Part shown: piece after piece, positions 1 to 11,056 of the stretch | How positions within the stretch are numbered: position 1 is the stretch's first letter | Layout: the number at the start of each line of letters is the position of its first letter | From: CAIQPS01 sp963721365 | GTDB taxonomy: Bacteria > Actinomycetota > Thermoleophilia > RBG-16-64-13 | Assembly: GCA_963721365.1 (NCBI GenBank) | Contig: CAVRJE010000014.1 | Span: 11,983 to 75,982 of the forward strand | Length of the DNA: 64,000 bases | Direction: 5' to 3' | The notes under the pieces: generated by a model | The model's input: only the letters and a program-made list of their open reading frames with translations | Told to the model about the DNA's origin: nothing | Databases searched by the model: none | Position numbers and translations under genes: made by a program

Positions 1-2045
1 GCTCGGCCAGCCCGGTGGAGTAGAACTCCAGCTTGCCGGTGGGCGTCGGAGAGCGGGTGCTTCTCCGGATCCTCGTAGAACTCGATGAGGCCGGCCGGGA
101 TGCTCTTCCCAGTCGGGGTCGGGCGAGATCACGTAGTAGCCCTTCTCGTTCAGCTCTTCCCAGCTGATCTTGTCTGCCGGAGCCGGAGTGCTCCCAGCCC
201 GACTTGATGATCTCGGGGATGCTCTAGCCCCCCGGTGTATTCCTCCAGCAGCCCCAGCCGCTCGGCGATCTTGCAGACCACCTCGTAGTCGCTGCACGAC
301 TCGCCCAGGGACTCCATGCACCGCGGCTCCGGATAGAGCATGTCCATCTGCCCGCTGAAGACGTCGCTGCCGATGTCGTCTTCTTCCAGCTTGGTGTTGA
401 CCGGCAGGATGACGTCGGCGAACAGGGCGTCGTTCTCGATCCAGGGGTGCTGGCACATGACGAACTCGATGTCGGGATGGCGCAGCGCCCGGATGAAGTT
501 GTTGCCGTCGTTCCAGCAGGTGATCCAGGAGGGCGAGTCGGTCCAGATCATGTGGATCTTGGAGCAGCCGTCGGCCGGATACTTGTACTGGACGAACTGG
601 TCCGTCCCGGTCGCTGCGCATCCCGTACCGGTTGCCGTACCAGGTGCCCTCGCCGTCGAGGATGAGCTTGGGGACCAGCGTCTTGGGGATGCAGGGAGTC
701 GCGGCCGTACTCGGACGGCACGTCCCCCCGGTAGGCGGCGTCCAGATCGGTGCAGCACGACGCGGCTTGGGCGCCGCCTGGTGCTCGGGATCGGCGAGCG
801 AGGGCCCACTCGATCATCTTGGCCTGGTTGCAGCCCGGCTTGCCCAGGCCCTGCATGGCCAGGCACAGCACCTGCAGCCGCGCCGGCTCGGTGGAGTAGG
901 GGCCGCGGATGGCCGGGCCGCCGTTGCCGATGACGACGGTCGTCCGCTTGGAGGCCCACTCGTCGGCCAGGGCCTTGATGATGCGGGCCGGCACCCCGGT
1001 GATGGGCGCCGCCCATTCCGGGCTCTTGGGCACGCCGTCTTCGTCGCCCATCACGTAGGCCTCGAACTTGTCGACCCCGTAGGCGTGGGTCTCCAGGTAC
1101 TCCTTGTCGTAGGTGCCCTCGGTGAACCAGCGGTGGGCGATGGCCAGATAGAGGGCGGCGTCGGTGTTGGGCAGGATGGGGATCCACTTGTCGGCGTGCA
1201 CGGCCGCGGCGTAGTTGCAGTCGGGGGCGATGTAGATCTGCTTGATGCCCAGCTCGCTCCACCAGTAGCTGAACCGGCTGACGAGCTGGCCGCCCCAGCC
1301 CCAGGTGGTGGTCTCCTGGTCGCAGCCCCAGAAGAGGAGGAGTTCGGCGTTCTTGGAGATGTCGTAGAGCAGGTTCTTCTGCGGCAACTGCTGGCCGATG
1401 CGACTCGCAGCCCCACACGTGCTTGGCTCCCCAGTACCAGCCTTCCCAGCTGTCGGCGTTGCGGACCTGGTGGGTGTAGCCGCCGAAGAGGTCGAGCAGC
1501 TTGCGGCCGCAGCCGTGCGGTCCGTGCACGGTCTTGTTCTCGCCGTGCTGGTCGTTCTGGTAGAGGATGGCGGTGGCGCCGTATGTCTCCTTGACGCGGT
1601 TCATCTCGCCGGTGACGATGTCCAGCGCCTCGTCCCAGCTGATGCGCACGTACTTGCTGACGCCCCGGTTCTGGATGTTGCGGCCGCCTGGCGCCGGTGG
1701 AGCCGGGAGCGCCGCTCGGGTCGAAGTCCACCCGCTTCATGGGGTAGCGGATGCGGGCCGGCGAGAAGACCCGCTTCTTGTAGGCGAGGCTGAGCGGAGG
1801 GGGCAGCGTCTTGTCGCCCGGGTCGAAGGTCTTGCCCCGGGCGTGCATGACCCAGGGCTTGACTTCTTCCTTGGTGTACTGGTCGTAGAAGCGGGCGGGG
1901 CGGATGCGGATGACCTTGCCGTCCTTCGACGTCGACCATGCAGGCGTTGCCGCCCCAACGGGACCCCGATGAAACACATGTCGCGGACGATGACCCGCTC
2001 TCCGGACTCGTTCACCGGACCCTTGAACTCGAACGATTCGCCCAC
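1..2045 (-). CDS. Transhydroxylase-like molybdopterin oxidoreductase, large subunit (partial)
   Basis: The gene reads leftward off the window edge, so the C-terminus is missing. The protein must be pieced together from several frames (breaks near 1950, 1660, 1390, 780 and 620), which looks like indel error. It belongs to the DMSO reductase superfamily and resembles the pyrogallol-phloroglucinol transhydroxylase large subunit: ISWDEALDIV is followed by NADSWEGWYWG, whose Ser matches the Mo-ligating Ser175 of the Pelobacter enzyme. A His matching His144 is present (NDQHGENK), but the Tyr152 position is not conserved, so the substrate probably differs from that of the paralogue at 13209-15850. 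No N-terminal [4Fe-4S] Cys motif is visible. GTG at 2043-2045 follows AGGAG at 2052-2056 with good spacing. An iron-sulfur partner subunit could lie beyond the left edge. Confidence 0.82.
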
Positions 2046-2198
2046 GACCCTCTCCTCTCGACGCGTTGCGGTCTCCACGCAGACCTTGCGCCATCATAGT
2101 ACGAGGCACGCCGGTAGGCGTAGCTCTCCACGATGTGCGCCCGCGGACCGCGCCGGAATTGACACGGCGGTGTCCCTTCCCATACCGTTGCAGACACC

Positions 2199-3072
2199 AT
2201 GCACCCCGTACTGCTGAACTTTCACCTGGGCGGCACCGAGGTAGTGCTCGGGGCCTACAGCACCTTCTACGTCCTCGCGTGGGTGGTGGCGCTTGCGCTC
2301 GGCACGGTGATCGCCTGGCGCCGAGGCCTGTCGTGGCGGCGGGCTCTTCTGCTGTATCGGCGGGGCGCTCGTCGTCGGGATCGCGGGCGCCCGGCTTCTC
2401 GACATGGCGACCAACTGGGGGGTCTACGCCGCCGACCCGGCCCAGATCTTCGGCTTCCAGTTTCGCGGCTTCTCGCTCTACGGCGGGTTGATCCTGGCCC
2501 TCGCGGCCGGGGCGCTGCTGTCGTGGGCACTCCGCCTTCCGCTGTGGAGGCTCGCCGACAGCGCCGTCCCAGCCATGGTGGTCGGCATCGTGCTCATGCG
2601 GACCGGCTGCTTTCTCGAGGCTGTTGCTTCGGCACCGTGACGTCTCTGCCCTGGGGAGTCACGTTCCCGAGCGGGAGCCCCGCGTGGAACTAGCAGCTCG
2701 TCTCGGGGCAGAACGGGCTCCTGGGGTTCACCGGCCTCGTCCGCCCGGTCCATCCCACCCAGATCTACGAGATGATCGCCGCCCTCGTATTCGGCGGTCT
2801 CGCCGTGTGGTTGATGCTGCGGGCGTCGCTCGCTTCCGGAGCGGGGCGCTTCGCGCGTCGCCGCCGGAGTGCCCTTTCTCGTTTTCGCCCTGGGCTTCAC
2901 CGTCTTCCGGGTGGCCGAATACTACCTGCGCCCCCGCTCCCTCACGGCGACGCAGCCCGGCTGGTTCTATCCGGTCCTCTATGCCGTTATCATCGTCGGG
3001 GTCGCCGCGCTACTGATCTGGAGGACGAGGCGGAGTCGAGCTGCTACTCGGCGGCCGGTAGCCGGACCGTGA
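2199..3072 (+). CDS. lgt: Prolipoprotein diacylglyceryl transferase
   Basis: Lgt transfers the diacylglyceryl group of phosphatidylglycerol to the lipobox Cys of prolipoproteins in the cytoplasmic membrane. The reconstructed protein (about 290 residues, normal for the family) starts MHPVLLNFHLGG and contains FSLYGGLI, RTGCFLEGCCFG and HPTQIYEM, the last two being the conserved Lgt signature regions. Several hydrophobic segments match a multi-pass enzyme. Frame breaks occur near 2345, 2630, 2710 and 2865. The 3' end overlaps the convergent sensor kinase gene by about 29 nt, although an indel could shift the true stop. The PstS lipoprotein encoded nearby would be one of its substrates. Confidence 0.9.
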
Positions 3073-4852
3073 AGGTGGAACCCGACCCGAGCGTGCTCGC
3101 GACCTCCACCTGGCCGCCGTGGCGCTCGGCCACGTGGCGCACGATGCTCAGGCCCGAGGCCGGTCCCGCCGGTCTCGCGCGACCGCGCCTTGTCGACCCG
3201 GTAGAAGCGTCTCGAAGATGCGGCGTTGCTCGGCCGCCGGGATGCCCACGCCGTCGTCCTGGACCGCGAGCACGACCGATCGCCGCCCGTTCGCTGCCGG
3301 TCTCGGTCCGGACCCTCACCGCGATGTGGCCCCCGGGCTCCGTGTAGCGGATGGCGTTGTCGAGGAGGTTTCGCATCAGCGTGCGGAGCGCGACCTCGTC
3401 TCCCAGGACGCTCGCGCCCGGGCGCGACGTCGACGGCCACCTCCTGGTTCTTCGCCTCCGCGAGCGGGCAGCAGTTCGGCCACAGTCTCCTCAGCCAAGC
3501 GCCCGAGGTCGGTGGCGGACGAAGGCGTTCTCAACCTCGCCATCCGGTTCCTCCAGCCGGGAAAGGGTCAGCAGGTCGTTCGTCAGATCGGTCAGACGGC
3601 CGATCTCGGCCGCCAGCCGATCGACGAACACCGCCGCCTGCTCCGGGATCCTCGTGGAGGGCGTGCTTCAGGGTATCGGCGAGAAGCGAGAGCCCGGCCA
3701 GCGGGGTCTTGAGTTCGTGGGAGACGTTGGTGGCGAAGTCGCGCCGGATGCGGTCGATGGCAAGGCGGGCGGTCTCGTCGCGGATGACGAAGAGGGTCTG
3801 GCCCGGCCGGCCGTCAGCGCCTTCAGCCTCATGCAGAGGGATCACCTCGACGGCCAGCGAATCGCTGGCCCGGCAATTCGACGATCTCTGCGATGGGGCC
3901 GCCGGCCTCGCGCGACTTCTCTGCGAGCGCACGCGCGGGGAAGGCCCGAGCGGCCACGACCAAGGGCATGCCCTCAGCGTCCTCGAGAGAGGCCTGCAGG
4001 ATGCGTCCCGCGGCCGGGTTGGCGCGAACCAGACGGCCATCGGCATCTAGACTATGACGCCTTCACTCATGGCGGTCAGCACCTGGGCAGATCGCTCCTT
4101 CTCGGTGGCCAAGCTGGTCCACCTGGGTCTCCAGTTGCGAGGCCATGTCGTTGAGCGACCCGGCCAGGTCGCCCAGTTCGTCGTTACGGCGGACGCTGGT
4201 CCGGTAGCCGAGATCGCCCGCGGCGACCCGTCCGGTCATCTCCTCGAGCCGTTGCACCGGCCGGGTGATCGACCGGGTGAGGAGGTAGGAGACGGCGAGG
4301 GTGGGCAGGAGCAGGATCGCCCATACGATGAGCGGCACCCGCCAGGAAGCCGCCACCATGGCGTCGACGCGGCTGGCGGGCAAGGCCGTCCGCACCACCC
4401 CCTCGGACCAGGAGGCCTCGCTCCCGGGGAGCGGGATGGCGACATAGACCTCCTCTTGCTTCAGAGTGGCCGACTGCCGTCGCGCCCGGCCCTCGTGGCC
4501 GGCGAGCGCCTGGGCCACCTCGGGGCGGTTGGCGTGGTTGTCGAGGGTGGCGGGGTCGACCTGAGAGTCGGCCAGCACCGTGCCGTCATGGGCGATGAGG
4601 GTAAGGCGGAGGTCGCCGGCGTCGCCGGCCTTGTCGGTGAGCGCCTGCAGATAGGCGGCGTCGCCTCCCACCGAGGCAGAGGCCTCCTGCTCGAGGACCG
4701 CGGCGAACTGGCGGGCCTGCAGCGACATGTCGCTCTCGAGCCGGTCGAGGTACACGCCCCGCAGCAGCAAGCGCCGCGACCAGTGCGACGATCCCGGCGA
4801 AGACCAGGGTGGTGAGGGCGAAGGCTATGGGCAGCTTGTAGCGCAGGCGCAT
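3044..4852 (-). CDS. phoR: Phosphate sensor histidine kinase, PhoR/SenX3 type
   Basis: Membrane sensor kinase partnered with the response regulator just upstream. In order: an N-terminal transmembrane segment (LPIAFALTTLVFAGIV), an extracytoplasmic domain of about 120 residues, a second membrane segment (VPLIVWAILLLPTLAV), a HAMP linker (SITRPVQRLEEMTGRV), a PAS-like stretch, a HisKA box with the phospho-acceptor His (NVSHELKTPLAG), and an HATPase domain with RNLLDNAIRY and GLGLSIVRHV. Length (about 600 residues) and order fit PhoR. It is in several frames, with breaks near 4765, 4050, 3660, 3440 and 3200. ATG at 4850-4852 follows GGAG 7 nt upstream. Context next to pstSCAB-phoU supports phosphate limitation as the signal, probably relayed through Pst and PhoU. 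Confidence 0.87.
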
Positions 4853-4863
4853 GACTCGACTCC

Positions 4864-5625
<762 letters not shown>

Positions 5626-5702
5626 CGCCCCTCGCCTGCGACGTCCTTTGCGGCAGCCCGGCCGCAGCGCCCCAACAATAGCAGCACCAGGGGCCGCAGA
5701 GA

Positions 5703-5756
5703 ATTAACCCGCTTTAACCCAGCGTTAACAACGGTCCTCGCCCCTGCGGCTACCCT
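5703..5756 (+). promoter_or_regulatory. Putative Pho box and pstS promoter
   Basis: Three TTAAC direct repeats start at 5704, 5714 and 5725, about one helical turn apart. This is the layout bound by tandem OmpR-family PhoP dimers, and TTAACA with 11-bp spacing is the Bacillus Pho consensus. The 10/11 spacing could reflect one missing base. About 21 bp after the last repeat lies TACCCT (5751-5756), a TANNNT -10 element, so the box covers the -35 region as expected for an activator. It sits between divergent phoP (start 5625) and pstS (start 5821) and could control both. The function is inferred. Confidence 0.55.
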
Positions 5757-5820
5757 TCGCACCGGAACCACGAACAGGCCAAGAAGAAAGTCAAAAGAAG
5801 TGAAAGCGAGGAAGACAGGG

Positions 5821-6968
5821 ATGACTTCGAAAAGCAAGCGCACCGGCCTGGTCGCCGTCCTGGCAGTGGCTGCTGATCGTGATCGCGACTCTCGGTGTGG
5901 TGGCGGCCGGGTGTGGCAGCAGCGAACTACCCAGCGCGGGCGGCAGTACTACCAGCGCCGGCGGCACCGCCACCACGGCGGCCGGCACCGGAACGTCGGC
6001 CGGCGACCTCTCCGCTTCCCTCAACGGCGCCGGCGCCACCTTCCCCAAGCCGCTCTACATCGAGTGGATCGGTGAGTTCCAGGCCGCCAATCCCGACGTC
6101 AAGATCAACTACCAGGGCATCGGCTCCGGCGGCGGTATCGAGCAGTTCACCAAGATGACGGTGGACTTCGGCGCCTCCGACGCGCCCATGACCGACGAGC
6201 AGATCGCCGCCGCCGAGACCGCGAGCGGCGCCAAAGTGCTGCACATCCCCACCGTCTTCGGTTCGGTCGTCCTCGCCTACAACCTGCCGGACGCCAAGGA
6301 ACTGAAGCTCGACTCCGACACCCTGGCCGCCATCTTCCTGGGCGAGATCACCAACTGGAACGATCCCAAGATCGCCGCTCTCAACGCCGGACGTGACGCT
6401 GCCGGACAAGGCCATCCAGGTGGTGCACCGCTCCGACTCCTCCGGCACCACCAACATCTTCACGGGCTACCTGACCAGCGTGAACCAGGGCTGGGCCGAC
6501 AAAGTCGGCAAAGGCAAGGAAGTGCAGTGGCCCGCCGGTGTTGGTGGCCAAGGTAACGACGGGGTGGCCGCGGTCGTCCAGCAGCAGCAAGGCTCCATCG
6601 GCTACGTCGAACTCTCCTACGCCATCGAGTCGAAGCTGACCATGGCTTCGCTCAAGAACCAGGCCGGCAACTTCATCGTCCCCAGCCTCGAGTCCACCTC
6701 GGCGGCGGCCAAGGGCGCCCAGTTCCCGGAAGACCTGCGCTTCTCGGTGGCCAACAGCCCCAACGCCGATGCCTACCCCATCGTGGGCGCCACCTGGATC
6801 CTCGCCTACGACAAGATGACCGACCCGGCCAAAGTCGCGGCCCTCAAAGCCTGGCTCACCTGGTCACTCAACGACGGCACTGCCATCGCCCAGGACCTCG
6901 GCTACGCTCCCCTGCCCGACGACCTGAAAGCCCTGGCCCTGGCCAAGGTAGATGCGATCGGCAACTAG
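5821..6968 (+). CDS. pstS: Phosphate-binding lipoprotein PstS
   Basis: Substrate-binding protein of the high-affinity phosphate ABC importer, anchored outside the membrane. It has a basic N-terminus, a hydrophobic segment and a lipobox Cys (VVAAGCGSS), then a Ser/Thr/Gly-rich linker. The mature domain shows the PstS hallmarks: LNGAGATFPKPLY (phosphate-binding loop), GIGSGGGIEQF, DFGASDAPM and HRSDSSGTTNIF. Length is about 380 residues. Frame breaks occur near 5873 and 6392. ATG at 5821 follows a GCGAGGAAG purine stretch. First gene of pstS-pstC-pstA-pstB-phoU; the upstream TTAAC repeats suggest PhoP control. Confidence 0.95.
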
Positions 6969-6989
6969 CACAGCCTCCGAGCGCCTCCC

Positions 6990-7946
6990 TTGCCAAGTCG
7001 GGCGGCCGCCAGGGCCCCCGCACCGGGGGCCTGGCGGCGCACGGGGGTCGGCCGCTGGGCCGACCCCCTCTTCGCCACTCTCGCCGCTCTCTGCGGCGTG
7101 CTGGTGCTCCTGGTGCTGGCCTATATGGTCATCTCGACCACGGGTACGGCCCTGCCGGTCTTCAGCTCGCAGGGCATCTCGTTCGTCACCAGCACCGACT
7201 GGGATCCCAACCAGGGGCACTTCGGGGCGCTGTCCTTCATCTACGGGACAGTCGTCACCTCGGTGATCGCCCTGGTCATCGCCGTGCCGCTCAGCATCGG
7301 AGTGGCCCTCTTCTCCACCGAATACGCGCCGAAGCGCGTGCGGAGCCCCCTTACCTACGCGGTGGATCTGCTCGCGGCGGTCCCCAGCGTCATCTACGGC
7401 TTGTGGGGCGTCTTCGTGCTGCTTCCGCTCTTCCTGCAGCCGGTGGCCGATTTCCTTGCCATGTATCTGGGTTGGATCCCCATCTTCAAGGGGCCGGCGT
7501 CCGGCCTTTCCTACTTCGGGGCAGGCATCATTCTCGCCATCATGATCACCCCGATAATCACCGCGCTCACCCGGGAAGTCCTCGCCACGGTTCCCACCGC
7601 GGACCGTCACGCGGCCTTCGCTCTGGGGGCCACCCGGTGGGAGATGATCCGCGCGGCCGTCCTGCCAAGGAGCCGGGCGGGGATCGTGGGGGCTACCATG
7701 CTGGGTCTGGGAAGGGCGCTGGGCGAGACGATCGCCGTGGCACTGCTTGTCGGGTCGGTGGCCAAGGTTGACGCCTCGGTCGTACGTCCCGGCTACAGCA
7801 TGGCGGCGGTCATCGCCAACACCTTCTCCGAAGCCACGGGAGAGCACATACGGGCGCTGGTCGGGATCGGCGTGGTCCTCTTTGTCATGACCGTCATCAT
7901 CAACATGGCCGCCCGCGCCATCGTGTGGAGGTTCAACCGCATATGA
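6990..7946 (+). CDS. pstC: Phosphate ABC transporter permease PstC
   Basis: Membrane-spanning subunit of the phosphate importer, 318 residues in one unbroken frame. It has six predicted membrane segments starting with LFATLAALCGVLVLLVLAYM. The EAA-type loop that docks the ATPase is present around ALGATRWEMIRAAVLP and GLGRALGETIAV. The start is uncertain: TTG at 6990 has no clear ribosome site, and the spacing from the pstS stop is only 21 nt, so translation may be coupled or the start may be displaced by an indel. The last codons overlap pstA by ATGA. Confidence 0.93.
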   Translation: MPSRAAARAPAPGAWRRTGVGRWADPLFATLAALCGVLVLLVLAYMVISTTGTALPVFSSQGISFVTSTDWDPNQGHFGALSFIYGTVVTSVIALVIAVPLSIGVALFSTEYAPKRVRSPLTYAVDLLAAVPSVIYGLWGVFVLLPLFLQPVADFLAMYLGWIPIFKGPASGLSYFGAGIILAIMITPIITALTREVLATVPTADRHAAFALGATRWEMIRAAVLPRSRAGIVGATMLGLGRALGETIAVALLVGSVAKVDASVVRPGYSMAAVIANTFSEATGEHIRALVGIGVVLFVMTVIINMAARAIVWRFNRI

Positions 7947-8852
7947 GCGTGGTCGATCGCTGGCCTGAGGGCAGAGTGGGGCCGGGCGTGTCACTGCGCG
8001 ATTGCCGGCCGGCCCGGCGCCGGGTCTGGAGGAACCGGCGCAACATGGCCCTCATCGTTCTCGCCACGTTGTTCGTTCTCATGACGGTGGGCATGATCCT
8101 CGTCTACATTGTGCTCAAGGGCTTCCAGACGATGAACTGGGAGTTCCTCACCAGTTCCCAGCCCTTCAGCCTTCGCCGGTCGGGAGGCGGCTTCCTGAAC
8201 GGGCTCATCGGTACCGCCATCATGGTGGGTGTCGCCGCCGTCGTCTCCGTGCCGCTCGGCATCCTCGGGGCCGTCTATCTGGTGGAGTACGGCAAGGGCA
8301 ACTGGCTGGCCAAGCTCATCCGCTTCTTCGCCGACGTCATGACCGGCGTCCCCTCGATCTTCGTCGGGCTGTTCGTGTATACCGCGATGGTGGTGAACTT
8401 CGGGTTCAGTGCCCTCATGGGCGCCGTCGCCCTCGCCATCATCATGATGCCCATCGTCCTGCGCTCGACCGAAGAGATGCTCAAGCTGGTCCCCTCGGAG
8501 TTGAAGGACGCCAGCTACGGCCTCGGGGCCGCCAAGTGGCAGACGGTCACCAAGGTCGATCATCCCGTCCGCCGCTCCCGGCATCACCACCGGAGTCATG
8601 CTCGCCATCGCCCGCGCGGCCGGCGAGACCGCGCCCTTGCTTCTCACTGCCCTGGGCTCGATCCAACTGACGGCCAAGCTGTGGGGTGAGCCCATCCAGG
8701 CGCTCTCCCTGGCCATCTTCGACGGGGCCCGCAACCCCTTCGCCGCCGGACAGGCGCGGGCATGGGCGGGAGCGCTCGAACTCATCATCATCATCCTGGT
8801 CCTGACCGTGCTGGCCAGGGTCATCACCTCAAGGAGCCGATTGTCCCGATGA
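7943..8852 (+). CDS. pstA: Phosphate ABC transporter permease PstA
   Basis: Second permease of the Pst importer, about 300 residues. Membrane segments include MALIVLATLFVLMTVGMILV and IMVGVAAVVSVPLGILGAVY. The family-typical MTGVPSIFVGLFVY and the coupling-loop sequence SYGLGAAKWQTVTKV are present. A single frame break near 8560 separates the coupling loop from GITTGVMLAIARAAGETAPL, which follows it in all PstA proteins. ATG at 7943 overlaps the pstC stop (ATGA), and the pstA stop overlaps the pstB start the same way, so translation of the three is probably coupled. Confidence 0.93.
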
Positions 8853-9634
8853 ACGAGAGCCCTGTCTTCAGCGTGCGGGACCTCAACATGCACTACGGCA
8901 GCAACCTGGCTCTCAAGGACGTCACCATGGACATCCGGCCAAAGAAGATCACCGCGATCATCGGCCCCTCCGGCTGCGGCAAGAGCACGCTCATCCGCTG
9001 CTTCAACCGGATGAACGAGCTCATTCCCAGCGCTAGGGTATCCGGCCAGGTCTTGTACCACGGCGAAGACATCTACGGTCCGGGCGTCGACCCTGTCATG
9101 GTCCGCCGGCATATCGGCATGGTCTTTCAGCGCCCCAATCCCTTCCCCAAGTCGATCTACGACAACGTCGCGTTCGGAGCGAAGATCAACGGATACAAGG
9201 GCGACATGGACGAACTGGTGGAGCGCTCGCTGCGCCGGGCCGCCCTCTGGGACGAGGTGAAGGGCAAGCTCAAAAAGAGCGCCCTCGATCTCTCCGGCGG
9301 ACAGCAGCAGCGACTCTGCATAGCGCGGGCGATCGCGGTGGAGCCGGACGTGATACTCATGGACGAGCCCGCCTCGGCTCTGGACCCCATCGCCACGGTG
9401 CGCATAGAGGACCTGATGCAGGAACTCAAGCAGGACTATTCGATCATCATCGTGACTCACAATATGCAGCAGGCCGCGCGGGTCTCGGACGAGACCGCTT
9501 TTCTCTATACCGAGGTGGACGAGGCGACATCCGCGCGCTGGGGGATCCTGGTGGAGTTCGGCGAGACCGGCCAGATCTTCACCAAGCCGCGCGACAAACG
9601 TACGGAAGACTATGTTTCGGGCCGCTTTGGATAG
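8849..9634 (+). CDS. pstB: Phosphate ABC transporter ATP-binding protein PstB
   Basis: ATPase that powers phosphate import; intact, 261 residues, typical for PstB. Walker A GPSGCGKSTLIRCFNRMN, Q-loop MVFQRPNPFPKSIYDNV, signature LSGGQQQRLCIARA, Walker B VILMDEPASALDPIA and the switch His in IIIVTHNMQQA are all present. FNRMN and RPNPFP are PstB-specific. ATG at 8849 overlaps the pstA stop; AAGGAG at 8831-8836 lies 12 nt upstream, slightly long. Confidence 0.97.
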   Translation: MNESPVFSVRDLNMHYGSNLALKDVTMDIRPKKITAIIGPSGCGKSTLIRCFNRMNELIPSARVSGQVLYHGEDIYGPGVDPVMVRRHIGMVFQRPNPFPKSIYDNVAFGAKINGYKGDMDELVERSLRRAALWDEVKGKLKKSALDLSGGQQQRLCIARAIAVEPDVILMDEPASALDPIATVRIEDLMQELKQDYSIIIVTHNMQQAARVSDETAFLYTEVDEATSARWGILVEFGETGQIFTKPRDKRTEDYVSGRFG

Positions 9635-9661
9635 GCGGACCGGAACGGGGAGGTCAGATCG

Positions 9662-10312
9662 ATGAGAGAGGCGTTTCACAAAGAACTGGAGGCTATCGAC
9701 CAGGAGATCGTGGCCATGGGCGCGGTCGTCGAGCGCAGCACCCGGGACGCGACGAGGGCGTTGGTCGAGTGCGACCGGGCGCTCGCCCAGAAAGTGCGGG
9801 AAGGAGACGACGAGATCGACCGGATGTTCCTGGACATCGAGAAGCGGTCGCTCGCTCTTCTCGCCCAGCAGGCGCCCGTCGCCGGGGATCTGCGGCTGAT
9901 CGTCGCGATCCTGCGCGTCGTCAACGACCTGGAGCGGGTGGGTGACCTGGCCTACAACATCGCGAAGCTGGTGCAACTGGAGGACTTCTGCGAGCCGGGG
10001 CCCAAGGCTATCCACGCTCTCGTCGCCGACCTCGGTCAGGCAGCGGGACACCTTGTCGGCAAGGCGATCGACGCCTGGGCGGCCAAAGACGAGACGCTGG
10101 CGGCCGACCTTGCCCGTGAGGACGACCGGATCGACGAACTCCATGCGCAGCTCATAAAGAGGCTGCTCGAACTGAACGACCAGGCCAGCGTGGGACCGGC
10201 CATACGGCTGGCGATGGTGGGCCGCTACTTCGAGCGCATCGGCGATCACGCCGTCAACATGGGCGAGCGGGTGCGCTATTTCGTCACCGGCGACGAGGAG
10301 CACTTGGGCTAG
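9662..10312 (+). CDS. phoU: Phosphate signalling protein PhoU
   Basis: Negative regulator of the Pho response that links PstB to the PhoR kinase. Intact, 216 residues, two repeats of a three-helix bundle. Each repeat carries the acidic metal-binding signature (REGDDEIDRMFLDIEKR in the first, REDDRIDELHAQLIKR in the second). The RYFERIGDHAVNMGERV motif near the C-terminus is diagnostic of PhoU. ATG at 9662 is 27 nt after the pstB stop, with a GGGGAGG ribosome site. Last gene of the pst operon; the next gene is convergent. Confidence 0.96.
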   Translation: MREAFHKELEAIDQEIVAMGAVVERSTRDATRALVECDRALAQKVREGDDEIDRMFLDIEKRSLALLAQQAPVAGDLRLIVAILRVVNDLERVGDLAYNIAKLVQLEDFCEPGPKAIHALVADLGQAAGHLVGKAIDAWAAKDETLAADLAREDDRIDELHAQLIKRLLELNDQASVGPAIRLAMVGRYFERIGDHAVNMGERVRYFVTGDEEHLG

Positions 10313-10365
10313 CTTTCTGCTCTACATTGGTCTTCGCCGGCGAAGCGAGTCCCCGCGACCTAGAC

Positions 10366-11039
10366 CTAGCGCTGGGCGCCGTTGGCCGGTCCGGCTCTCC
10401 GCGCGGCCGCGTGCAGAAGCGCGATCACCTCGTCGTCGGACGTCTGGGAGAAGTCGATATACCACTGACCGACGCCGAAGAACGGCTCGGGCGTCATCAC
10501 GCAGACGGCCTCATCCACCTCTCGCTCAAGGTCCCGATAGGTGGAGAGGGGCGCCGTGGGCACCGCCATGGTGATCCAGCCTGGGTGGTGCGCTTCGAGC
10601 GCGCGGATAGCCGTCCGCATGCTTGCCCCGGTCGCCAAACCGTCGTCCACGAGGATGACCGTCTTGCCCGCCATCTCCAGAGGAGGGGAGTCTCCCCGGT
10701 AGGCGCGTTCCCGGCGCTCCAATTCGACTTGTTCGCGGACGGTGATCGCTTCGATCTTGGCCTCGTCCAATCCGACCGCTTGGACCACATCGGGGTTGAG
10801 GACCCTCACCCCACCGCTTGCTATCGCGCCGAAAGCAAGCTCCTCCTGCCCCGGCACTCCCAGCTTGCGGACCACGAACACGTCGAGGGGCGCGTCGAGC
10901 GCTTTGGCGACCTCGAAGGCCACCACCACCCCTCCCCGGGGCAGTCCCAGGACGATGACGTCGCCGCGGCGCTCGTATCCCGGCGAGGCTCTCGGCAAGC
11001 AGCCGTCCTGCGTCGACGACGGTCGGCGAATATGCGCAT
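10366..11039 (-). CDS. Phosphoribosyltransferase-family protein
   Basis: About 220 residues of the type I phosphoribosyltransferase fold. The PRPP loop VILVDDGLATGASMR is clear (two acidic residues then the GlxTGxS turn), preceded by VIVLGLPRGGVVVAFEVAK and FVVRKLGVPGQEELAFGAI, which are typical of stand-alone actinobacterial proteins of this group. The substrate is not known; this subgroup is not reliably hypoxanthine- or uracil-specific. The best start is ATG at 11037-11039 (MRIFADR), with one frame break near 11000; a later ATG at 10996-10998 gives an unbroken frame of 210 residues. It follows the unknown gene 11057-12329 closely and is probably cotranscribed with it. Confidence 0.8.
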
Positions 11040-11056
11040 TGCCCGTCCCCCTCCCC

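Noticed and set aside
6864..10303. Long open frames antisense to the pst genes (370 and 770 codons)
   Set aside because: They lie opposite intact pstC, pstA, pstB and phoU, have charged low-complexity translations and match no family; typical GC-rich antisense openness.
10332..10345. 14-bp palindrome CTTCGCCGGCGAAG between convergent phoU and the phosphoribosyltransferase
   Set aside because: No loop and no U-run; short GC palindromes are frequent at this base composition, so I do not call a terminator.
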